The position numbers and the translations under genes were made by a program. A stretch of DNA of 64,000 nt from the NCBI RefSeq assembly GCF_024172165.1, contig NZ_JAMZEB010000004.1, positions 35,168 to 99,167 on the forward strand, given 5' to 3'. The DNA comes from Nonomuraea thailandensis (GTDB lineage Bacteria > Actinomycetota > Actinomycetes > Streptosporangiales > Streptosporangiaceae). The notes under the pieces were generated by a model. It worked only from the letters and a program-made list of their open reading frames with translations. It searched no databases and was not told the DNA's origin. Shown here piece by piece: positions 41,960 to 48,732 of the stretch (within the stretch, counting starts at the first letter, position 1; each line of letters begins with the position of its first letter).

Positions 41960-42523
41960 GTGATGCGCGGCCTGCTCGGTTTTCTGCCCTGGATCGTCTA
42001 CGCGTTCGTCGCCACCGGCGACGAGTGGCGCTGGGGCGCCATCACCGGCCTCGCCGTCGCCGTCGCGCTCGTGGTCATCGACCGCGGGTCGGGCAGGGGC
42101 TGGGACGAGATAGTGATCGAGACCAGCGCCGTCGTCTTCTTCGCCTGCCTCACGGTGTTCTCTCTGGTGGCGCCCGACTCGCCGCTCACGCCGTACGGGC
42201 CGGCGCTGGTCAACGTGTGGCTGGCGGGCACGGCCTGGAGCTCGCTGGCCGTCCGCAGGCCGTTCACGCTCGGCATCGCGCGCACCATGGCACCGAGGCA
42301 GGTGTGGGAGACCATGCGGTTCTACCGTCTCAACGCGGTCATCACTGCGGTCTGGGCGGCGGCCTTCACCGCCGCGGCGGTCTCCCTGGCACTTGTACTC
42401 GCCGTCACCCCCCATGCGACCACGCTGGTCATCGTCATCAAGGCGCTCACGTTCGCCCTTCCCGCCGGGTTCACCGCCTGGTATCCGAAGCGGGCGCGGC
42501 GGGCGCTGACCCGCGAGAGCTGA
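41960..42523 (+). CDS. Integral membrane protein, 187 aa
   Basis: GTG 41960 or ATG 41963 starts the frame. About five hydrophobic spans are spread over the whole length (FLPWIVYAFVATG, GLAVAVALVVID, VVFFACLTVFSLVA, VITAVWAAAFTAAAVSLALV and LVIVIKALTFALP). A Trp/Arg motif lies between spans (MAPRQVWETMRFYRLN). The layout resembles septation-like or DUF-class membrane proteins with unknown substrate. It has its own promoter with a palindromic operator. Confidence 0.6.
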   Translation: MMRGLLGFLPWIVYAFVATGDEWRWGAITGLAVAVALVVIDRGSGRGWDEIVIETSAVVFFACLTVFSLVAPDSPLTPYGPALVNVWLAGTAWSSLAVRRPFTLGIARTMAPRQVWETMRFYRLNAVITAVWAAAFTAAAVSLALVLAVTPHATTLVIVIKALTFALPAGFTAWYPKRARRALTRES

Positions 42524-42702
42524 ATCTTCATCGTGGCTCTCAGGCGAGACACTGTCATGTGACTTCAGGCTTCAAGTCGAGACCGTGTGCCCCGCCCAGA
42601 CGAGCAGCACCAAGCGGGCACGGGCACTCCGCCGGGCGCCGAGCACGCCGGCCGATCCCACGGAAAGCACGCGGCTCGCCCACGGCGCGTTGCCCAATTG
42701 CT

Positions 42703-42808
42703 CTTATGAGAGTCAAGAGCGCCCGGCGCGACCCGCGCCGGGCGCGAGGTCCTGGCGGATCGATCGGCCGGGCTGCGGCTCTGCGGCCGGTCCCGGCCGC
42801 CGCCCGCC
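42703..42808 (-). repeat. Dispersed 104-bp repeat with strong hairpin, copy 2
   Basis: Inverted copy of 38066-38169. The stem is 42719-42730 with 42734-42745 around an ACC loop. It lies about 180 bases after the membrane protein gene and can act as its terminator. Confidence 0.75.
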
Positions 42809-43000
42809 AGGCCCTCGCGCCCCGACCGGTTCCTCAGGCTTCCTCAGCCCTGGGTCCCATGCCCGCGTTCGCCCCTGGCCGCCGGCACCTCAAGGGCGAA
42901 GGCTGGTACAGGAAAGCCGCTTCGTCATACGATCGGTGTAGCGAGATGTTCCCCGTTTCCCGTACACCTGGAGCTCTGGCCGGAAAAGGCAGACGAAACC

Positions 43001-43318
43001 GTGAACACACCGGCGAACCGTCCCTCGACCTGGACCTTCCTCACCCACCACGCCCGCGTCCTGATCGCGGTCGCCCGGGATCCCAAGGCGCGGGTGCGCG
43101 ATCTGGCCGACCGCATCGGCATCACCCAGCGGGGCGTGCAGAAGATCCTCGCCGACCTGTACCAGGCCGGCTACCTGACGCCCGAGCGCGTCGGACGGCG
43201 CAACCACTACAGCCTCAACCTGGAGGGGCACTTCCGCTACCGGACCGAGGCCGGCCTGCCCGTCCGCCTGCTGATCGACATCTTCGTCGACCGGGACACG
43301 CGCTCCTACCGGGGATGA
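43001..43318 (+). CDS. Winged-helix regulator, paralogue of 34154
   Basis: GTG 43001 gives 105 aa: FLTHHARVLIAVARDPKARV, RDLADRIGITQRGVQKILAD and GRRNHYSLNLEG. It is largely identical to the 34154 protein by eye, with the same conserved upstream block. It lies 9 bases before a STAS gene in the same direction, so here the two are clearly an operon. It likely controls its own unit. Confidence 0.8.
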   Translation: MNTPANRPSTWTFLTHHARVLIAVARDPKARVRDLADRIGITQRGVQKILADLYQAGYLTPERVGRRNHYSLNLEGHFRYRTEAGLPVRLLIDIFVDRDTRSYRG

Positions 43319-43327
43319 TGGTGGGGC

Positions 43328-43777
43328 ATGAGCAGATGGTGGGTCACGAGCACGGGCCCGGAGAAGCCGAGCCGCTCCGCCGGACACTTCACCGTCACCA
43401 TCGGCCTGCACGAAGCCGTCATCGTCGCCCGCGCCGTCGGCGAGCTCGACTACGCCTCCACCGACCTGCTGCACCGGCAGATCACGCACGCCTGGGCGGC
43501 GACGCGGTCGGCCGGGCTGGTGCTGGACCTGAGCGGGCTGACGTTCTGCGACTCCATGGGCGTGGGCGTGCTGGTGCTGCTGCTGCGCCAAAGCCGCCGG
43601 CAGCAGGCCGCCCTGATCTTGTCGGGCATCCCGCCCCGTCTGGAACGCCTCTTGACCGTCACCGGCCTGCGCACCGCCTTCCACGTCGAAGCGTCGGTGG
43701 AAGAGGCCATCCAGGCCATCCGCGCGGCACCGAGACCGCCGGCCGCGCCGCCGCCCGGCGAGAGCGAGCCCGGCTGA
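43328..43777 (+). CDS. STAS-domain protein, 149 aa
   Basis: ATG 43328 gives a STAS domain: AVIVARAVGELDYASTDLLH, LVLDLSGLTFCDSMGVGVLV with Asp-Ser-Met at the phosphorylation site, and RLERLLTVTGLRTAF. The C-terminal tail is Pro-rich. It pairs with the winged-helix gene 9 bases upstream. Role: anti-sigma factor antagonist type; the partner is not in the window. Confidence 0.8.
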   Translation: MSRWWVTSTGPEKPSRSAGHFTVTIGLHEAVIVARAVGELDYASTDLLHRQITHAWAATRSAGLVLDLSGLTFCDSMGVGVLVLLLRQSRRQQAALILSGIPPRLERLLTVTGLRTAFHVEASVEEAIQAIRAAPRPPAAPPPGESEPG

Positions 43778-43797
43778 ACCACCATCACGATCATGGC

Positions 43798-43980
43798 TCA
43801 GGATTCGCCGTCGTCCTTCTTCCGCGCGCTGAAGGCAGAGCCGAAGGCCACGCCCAGGGCGATACCCAGCGAGACGCCGATGGCGAGGTTGTCCAAGGCG
43901 ATCCCGAAGACGGCACCGAAGATCAAGCCGAGGCTGATCCCGAAGCTGACCCCGGCGCCGGGGGGCATCTTGTTCGCCAT
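43798..43980 (-). CDS. Gly-rich small membrane protein, 60 aa
   Basis: I use ATG 43980, with GGGAGAG upstream. A glycine-zipper-like hydrophobic part (GVSFGISLGLIFGAVFGIAL, then GVSLGIALGVAFGSAF) is followed by a charged tail (RKKDDGES). It converges on the STAS gene. A truncated homologue is at 35616. Function unknown. Confidence 0.55.
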   Translation of the reverse strand: MANKMPPGAGVSFGISLGLIFGAVFGIALDNLAIGVSLGIALGVAFGSAFSARKKDDGES

Positions 43981-44118
43981 CGCATCTCTCCCGGGGGACG
44001 TGGCCGCCATCCCCTCTCAACAAACGGTGTTGAGAGGTTATTGAACCATGAGGGTTGTTGAATGAGTTTTTGAAGGCTTCCAGGGGCCTTTGAGGGCGGG
44101 TGGGGCGGGTCTTCAGAA

Positions 44119-44128
44119 AACGATCGTT
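44119..44128. repeat. AACGATCGTT palindrome beside an NB-ARC/TPR remnant
   Basis: The same 10-bp palindrome occurs just past the 3' end of the NB-ARC/TPR genes at 57614 and 61230. Shared flanking (CTTCAGAAAACGATCGTTAA at 61222 and here) shows that it travelled with the gene end. Confidence 0.55.
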
Positions 44129-44140
44129 AAATGAAGATCA

Positions 44141-44268
44141 TCACCCGCTATCCGGCTCCATTCCCTCCGCCTCCCCCGTCCAGTAGGCGAGGTTGTGCCG
44201 GGTGGTCAGGGTGTCGGGGTGGTCGGCGCCTAGGACGCGTTCGCGGATGGGGAGCAGGGCGGCGAGCC
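44141..44268 (-). pseudogene. 3' remnant of an NB-ARC/TPR gene
   Basis: The minus strand encodes AALLPIRERVLGADHPDTLT, TRHNLAYWTGEAEG and the end MEPDSG. It matches the last TPR of the gene at 57636, including the same terminal residues. Nothing upstream matches, so only the tail remains. Confidence 0.7.
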
Positions 44269-44550
44269 GGGGGCTCCGCGACCACGACCCCAGCATCGCC
44301 GAGGTGAGCGCCGGAGCCGACAGCCGGCCATCTGCCCAGGCCCTCACGCGGCTCACCCCATCGGCGTCACTCCTCCTCACCGGGCCTACTGACATGCCTT
44401 ACAGACCTTCGAGCGGCTGACCTGCTACTTCGCTCAAGAACACGAGATAACTGACGTGCTCGCTTCGGTCAGCTGGGCCAGCGCCGCGCTGGCGCTGCTG
44501 CGACGCACCGGCACCGGTGACCGGATCGCCTACCAGCTCTACACCGTGGC

Positions 44551-45243
44551 CTACGCCACCGCCCTCGCATGCGCCGCATTGACCACGATCGGACGTGCCT
44601 TGGCGAGATGGGCGGCCAGTTCCTCACGTGTCTGGTGCAGGTGCGCGTTCCATGCGGGCTGGCCGGGGCCGCTGCGCCAGGACTCGCTCAGCGGGCTGTT
44701 GTCAACGGTGTCGAAACCGAACTCGTCGTACAGGCGGGTGACCAGTTCCACGGCCTCGGGGAAGTCGCTCGACACGGACAGCGCGTGGCGGCCGGGCGTG
44801 CCCGCGGGGCTGGCCGAGGCGAAGAATCGTGGGGCCTGGATGTGCGTGAAGGCCTTGGCCACCTTCGAGGTGGGAAGCTGCTCCTGACGCAACTCGTGCA
44901 CGGTCTTCTCGCCCGAGTCGACAACGGGGTAGTGGCCGTCGCGCCAGGGCATGTAGTTGTTCGTGTCAAGCACGATCTTGTCCGCAAGCTGTGCCACGGG
45001 CATGTTGTTGACCAGCTTGAGCGGGACCGCCACGATCGCGAAGTCAGCCGCCGCGGCGGCGTCGGCGGCGGTCGCGGCGCGCGCTGAGGGGCCGAGCTCG
45101 GCGATGAGCCGGGTCAGAGTCTGCGGTCCGCGGGAATTGGCGATGACGATGTCGTAGCCGTGCTCGATCGCCGCACGCGCGAGCGTGCTGCCGACCTCAC
45201 CCGCGCCGATGATGCCGATGACGGTCATGGATCCTTTATTCAA
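44551..45243 (-). CDS. NADPH-dependent F420 reductase-like protein
   Basis: ATG 45243 or 45228 starts 230 or 225 aa. GIIGAGEVGSTLARAAIEHG followed by IVIANSRGPQTL is the dinucleotide fold of the F420H2:NADP oxidoreductase/NAD-binding-2 group. VLDTNNYMPWRDGHYP and VAKAFTHIQAPRFF are further family marks. Such enzymes move hydride between NADPH and F420 or reduce related substrates. The actual substrate is uncertain. It is monocistronic and converges on nothing clear. Confidence 0.75.
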   Translation of the reverse strand: MNKGSMTVIGIIGAGEVGSTLARAAIEHGYDIVIANSRGPQTLTRLIAELGPSARAATAADAAAAADFAIVAVPLKLVNNMPVAQLADKIVLDTNNYMPWRDGHYPVVDSGEKTVHELRQEQLPTSKVAKAFTHIQAPRFFASASPAGTPGRHALSVSSDFPEAVELVTRLYDEFGFDTVDNSPLSESWRSGPGQPAWNAHLHQTREELAAHLAKARPIVVNAAHARAVA

Positions 45244-45411
45244 CTTCCAGTGGGACGGTTGCGCCGTCGCCTGGCCCGGTTTCGGCCGGGCAGCCGTACT
45301 TGGAGCCGAAACTGATCAGCAGGCGCCGGCGGGCACGCCGACGAGGCGGCCAACATCAGCCCGGGTCGCGACCCGGCCGCGTGTTCCCGCAAGGGCAGCG
45401 CTGTCCTTGCG

Positions 45412-46155
45412 TCAGAACTGACTGGCGCCGCCGTCGACGTGGACTTCCGTGCCGGTCATGAAGCTGCTGCGGTCGGAGGCTAGGAAGGCCACGACGCCGG
45501 CGGTCTCCTCGGGCCGAGCGAGGCGGTTCATGGGGACGGTCGCGATCATGGCCGCGCGCTGCTCTTCGCCGTCACCCGTCACCCCGAGCAGGCCGGGGGT
45601 CTCGGTGGGCCCGGGGGCGATGGTGTTGACGCGGATGCCCCGGCCGGTCAGCTCCGCGGCAAAGGTGCGGCCGAGTGAGCGGATGGCGGCCTTGGTGGCG
45701 GCGTAGACGCTCATCGCCGGTGATGCCTTGATGGCTACGTTGGAACCGCAGAGGATGACCGACGAGCCGTCCTTCAGCAGCGGCAGAGCCTTCTGGAGGG
45801 TGAACACGATGCCGCCGACGTTGGTGTTGAACGTGTGTGTGTAGTGCTCCCAGGTGATCTCGCCCAGCGGGGCGATCTCGGCGATGCCCGCGTTGGCGAA
45901 CAGGATGTCGAGGCCCCGGCCGGTCCCCCCAACGGCCGCCATGACCCGATCGAGGTCCTCGAGGTCGGTGACGTCGGCCTGGATCCCGGTCGCCCGGTCG
46001 GCGCCGATCCCGGCTACGACCTCGTCCAGCTTCTCCTTGCGCCTCCCGGTCAGGAAGACGTACGCCCCCTCGGCCGCGAGCGTCCGAGCCGACGCGAGGC
46101 CGATACCGGAGGTTGCGCCGGTGACGAGGGCGATCTTGCCGTCGAGCTGTCCCAT
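45412..46155 (-). CDS. Classical SDR oxidoreductase
   Basis: ATG 46155 follows GGGAG by 7 bases and gives 247 aa, standard length. The cofactor motif TGATSGIG, FANAG, the catalytic serine (LCGSNVAIK) and YAATKAA (Tyr-x3-Lys) are all present, as is the C-terminal FMTGTEVHVDGG. It is divergent from a TetR gene with three operator-like sites between them, so it is most likely repressed by that regulator and induced by its ligand. Substrate unknown. Confidence 0.9.
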   Translation of the reverse strand: MGQLDGKIALVTGATSGIGLASARTLAAEGAYVFLTGRRKEKLDEVVAGIGADRATGIQADVTDLEDLDRVMAAVGGTGRGLDILFANAGIAEIAPLGEITWEHYTHTFNTNVGGIVFTLQKALPLLKDGSSVILCGSNVAIKASPAMSVYAATKAAIRSLGRTFAAELTGRGIRVNTIAPGPTETPGLLGVTGDGEEQRAAMIATVPMNRLARPEETAGVVAFLASDRSSFMTGTEVHVDGGASQF

Positions 46156-46167
46156 GGTGTGACTCCC

Positions 46168-46254
46168 TTTTTGAACCGTTCGGTTGCGAGGCCACACTAG
46201 CAGCTTTTTGTACCGATCGGTTGGCGGTGCAGTCGTATTTTTGTACCGGGTGGT
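46168..46254. promoter_or_regulatory. Three TetR-type operator sites
   Basis: Three similar sites lie in the SDR/TetR gap: TTTGAACCGTTCGGTT (46170-46185), TTTGTACCGATCGGTT (about 46207-46222) and TTTGTACCGGGTGGTA (about 46239-46254). The common form is TTTGNACCGNNCGGT. Their placement suggests control of both divergent genes. Confidence 0.65.
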
Positions 46255-46265
46255 ATCGTGGGTGC

Positions 46266-46925
46266 ATGAGCAGCACCGCTTCCTACCGCGGCAGGGGGCG
46301 CCCGCGTGCTTTCGTGGAGGACGAGGCCCTCGACCGGGCGATCCGCGTTTTTTGGGAGCACGGGTACGAAGGCGCTTCTCTGAGTGACCTCACCAAGGCC
46401 ATGGGCATCAACAAGCCGAGCCTGTACATCGTGTTCGGCAGCAAGGAAGAGCTGTTCAAGCGTGCCGTTACCCGTTACGGGGACACCTATGTAGCCTACG
46501 CGGCGGGCACCTTGGAGGAGCCGACTGCGTATGCCGTGATCGAGAGCTATCTGCGCGCCGCTGTCGATGCTCTGACCGGCAGCGGTCATCCGCCGGGCTG
46601 TCTGTCCATCCAGGGTGGTCTGTCCTGTGCGCCGTCGAACAGCGGTATCTCCGAGTTCCTGGCCGGTTACCGGGCGGTCTTCGAGGGTGAGCTCGCGCAG
46701 CGGCTGGCCCGGGCGGAGAAGGAGGGTGACCTCGTGGCAGACACCGATACTGCGGCTCTGGCCCGTTTTGTTGTGACCCTGGGTCAGGGTCTGGCCGTCC
46801 ACGCAGCGGCCGGCGCGGGGCGTGAGGATCTGCAGGCCGCAGTGGACGTCGCATTGCGGGGGGTCGCCGCTTACCTGCCCTCGGGGAACCCGGTCACCCC
46901 AGCGGTGCAGACCACCAGGGCGTAA
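46266..46925 (+). CDS. TetR/AcrR-family regulator
   Basis: ATG 46266 gives 219 aa. The N-terminal HTH is clear (RAIRVFWEHGYEGASLSDLT, KAMGINKPSLYIVFGSKEEL). The ligand-binding domain resembles the group with GCLSIQGGLSC. It has no evident ribosome site and may be leaderless. It is divergent from the SDR gene and faces three operators, so it probably represses both. Confidence 0.87.
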   Translation: MSSTASYRGRGRPRAFVEDEALDRAIRVFWEHGYEGASLSDLTKAMGINKPSLYIVFGSKEELFKRAVTRYGDTYVAYAAGTLEEPTAYAVIESYLRAAVDALTGSGHPPGCLSIQGGLSCAPSNSGISEFLAGYRAVFEGELAQRLARAEKEGDLVADTDTAALARFVVTLGQGLAVHAAAGAGREDLQAAVDVALRGVAAYLPSGNPVTPAVQTTRA

Positions 46926-47004
46926 CCTTCGACACCGTCATCGTCAGCGGCGGCGGATCGCCGTTCGCCGTACTGCTGAAGATCTGCGCCCAGCGCACCG
47001 ACGG

Positions 47005-47505
47005 TCAGGCCGGGGGAGCCGGGTGGCAGCACGCTGCGGGCGTGCGGGAGAAGCGCTCGATAGGCGGGCCAGGCGTCGATCGTGCCCGGATCGTCGGGCA
47101 GCGCGGCCAAGATCAGCTCCGCAGCGGTTTGGCGGCTGTGGTTGTGCTGGTCGGGGGTGAGCTGGTGCAGGGTGACGGCCTGGATGAGCCGGTGCACGCT
47201 GACCAGGTCCTCCGGCTGACCAGGTCCTCGGCTGACCAGGTCCTCGGCTGGCCAGGCTGGAGGTCGGCGGGGCTGGGGGTAAGGGTGATCAGGTTGTAGC
47301 AGGCCAGCAAGGCCAGGGCTTCGCCGACCTGGAGCGGGTCGGTCTCGGGCAGGGCGTCCAGGACGGAGCAGGGCAGGTTGTCGGGGGCGAAGCAGGCCAG
47401 CAGGTTCAGCACGCGGATGGCCAGCGGGTTGATGGCCTGGATGCGGGCGTGGCTGAGGGTCAGCACCTTGGCCACCACCCGCTCGGCGTCGCCGCCGGCC
47501 AAGGA
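47005..47505 (-). pseudogene. Middle fragment of an NB-ARC/TPR gene, frameshifted
   Basis: The minus strand encodes GGDAERVVAKVLTLSHARIQ, then RVLNLLACFAPDNLPCSVLD. In another frame it continues LVSVHRLIQAVTLHQLTPDQ and WPAYRALLPHARSVLPPGSP. The frame change falls in a small duplicated patch (ACCAGGTCCTC repeated near 47200-47240). The P-loop half and the TPR tail are missing. Confidence 0.75.
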
Positions 47506-47658
47506 CCTTGATTACCTTCGTGACGCCGCCACCTCGTACACCTGCGCGGCATGTGGTGAGGCCGGCGGCGTACCTGGCCAGCCGGCCGCGGTCGTTCTCC
47601 TGCGTGACGGCTCGTTCAGCATGGCCCGGTTGACTCACCGTGGTGCGCCCCGAGCGCC

Positions 47659-48168
47659 GTGTTCGACATCCCCGGCTTGCAGGCCCGGCTCATCGCCGAG
47701 GAAGAGCCGACAACGAGCCGGGTGGTCGCGGCGTGGCTGCCCTTCCCCGTCCTGCTGCTGGAGCCTGTCTCCAGGGTGTCCATTGGCGAGGGTGACCGGG
47801 TGGCCGGCGACCGGGTGGACGGCCTGGCCTCCTGGCTGCTGGTCCATGGCCTGCATCTGGTGGCCGTGCTCACTTTGCAGCCGCCGGCCGCGCCTGGCTG
47901 GGCCGCCGAGCTGGACGGCCTGGATGGATTGCGGGTGCTCAGCCCCACCGCCGAGCTGGTCTTTGACGGCACGCTTGGGCCTGACGAGTCCTGGCGGGCC
48001 GCCGTCACGGATCAGGGCTCGTGCGTGCTGATGGCGGGTGCCGGTCTTGACCTTCATAGAGCGCCAGCCACGGCGGAGGAGCTCTATGCCCGTCTGGCCG
48101 ACGTAGCCGCCGCTGGTCGTCTCGTGGGTGGAACGATCACCGTACGACGGACCAGCCCTTCCGCGTGA
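47659..48168 (+). CDS. Hypothetical protein, 169 aa
   Basis: GTG 47659 gives an acidic soluble protein with good composition (RVVAAWLPFPVLLLEPVSRV, LVAVLTLQPPAAPGWAAELD). No family recognised and no clear ribosome site. Its end overlaps the transposase remnant on the other strand by about 30 bases. Confidence 0.4.
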   Translation: MFDIPGLQARLIAEEEPTTSRVVAAWLPFPVLLLEPVSRVSIGEGDRVAGDRVDGLASWLLVHGLHLVAVLTLQPPAAPGWAAELDGLDGLRVLSPTAELVFDGTLGPDESWRAAVTDQGSCVLMAGAGLDLHRAPATAEELYARLADVAAAGRLVGGTITVRRTSPSA

Positions 48169-48373
48169 TCTTGACCATGCGGCGGCTGATGACTTGGTTG
48201 ACCGTGGACTCGGCGGTGGCGCTGGAGATCGGTTCGCCGCGGCGGTGGCGTTCGCCGTAGTTGGGGATCTGGGCGCGGTTGCCGTCGATGTAGCCGTGGA
48301 ACTCGGCGCGCCGGGCGAAGAACGCAGCGCTCGCGGTCGTCCACCTTGCCACCGGCGCTGCTCTGGCGCCCAT
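48137..48373 (-). pseudogene. C-terminal transposase remnant (ISKra4-like)
   Basis: The minus strand reads YIDGNRAQIPNYGERHRRGE, then PISSATAESTVNQVISRRMV and K. This is the conserved C-terminal block of ISKra4-type transposases (IPNYGERYR, ESTVNQVVSKR). The final tryptophan motif (KKQQMRW) has decayed. No terminal inverted repeats or N-terminal part were seen. Confidence 0.65.
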
Positions 48374-48732
48374 GGCCGGGCGTCGGGTGTGGCCGGATGC
48401 GGCCAGCGGGTAGCGCCGATTTCGGATGGCCTCTTTGCGCGGCGAGAAGAGGTGCGAGGGCGGCCGGCGGTGTCGCTTGACGGCCCGGGCGGCCGTCTTG
48501 CGGCTTCGTTTCGATCGCGGACCCGGTTGCTGCGCGCCAGGTCGAGACGGCGGTCAGGCGGCCCTTCGTCGTGGCGGGGGAAGCAGAAAGATATTGGGGC
48601 GGACCGCAATGGAAAGTGAACGTCGTTCGGTTTGTTTCGGCCTGGCCTGACAATGTGTGCTGATTGTCTGTATTGAGATGGTCTCTTAGCGTCATCGGCG
48701 TGGGCCCTTCCGGGCCCAGGGGAGGGCGTGCG

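Noticed and set aside
41773..44061. Very long + strand open frame (about 760 codons)
   Set aside because: It runs through a hairpin repeat, two other genes in other frames and remnants; Arg/Pro/His composition marks a GC-driven shadow.
44456..44887. Plus-strand frame opposite the F420 reductase-like gene
   Set aside because: Most of it is a shadow of the minus-strand gene; only the first 30 codons look protein-like and have no recognisable family.
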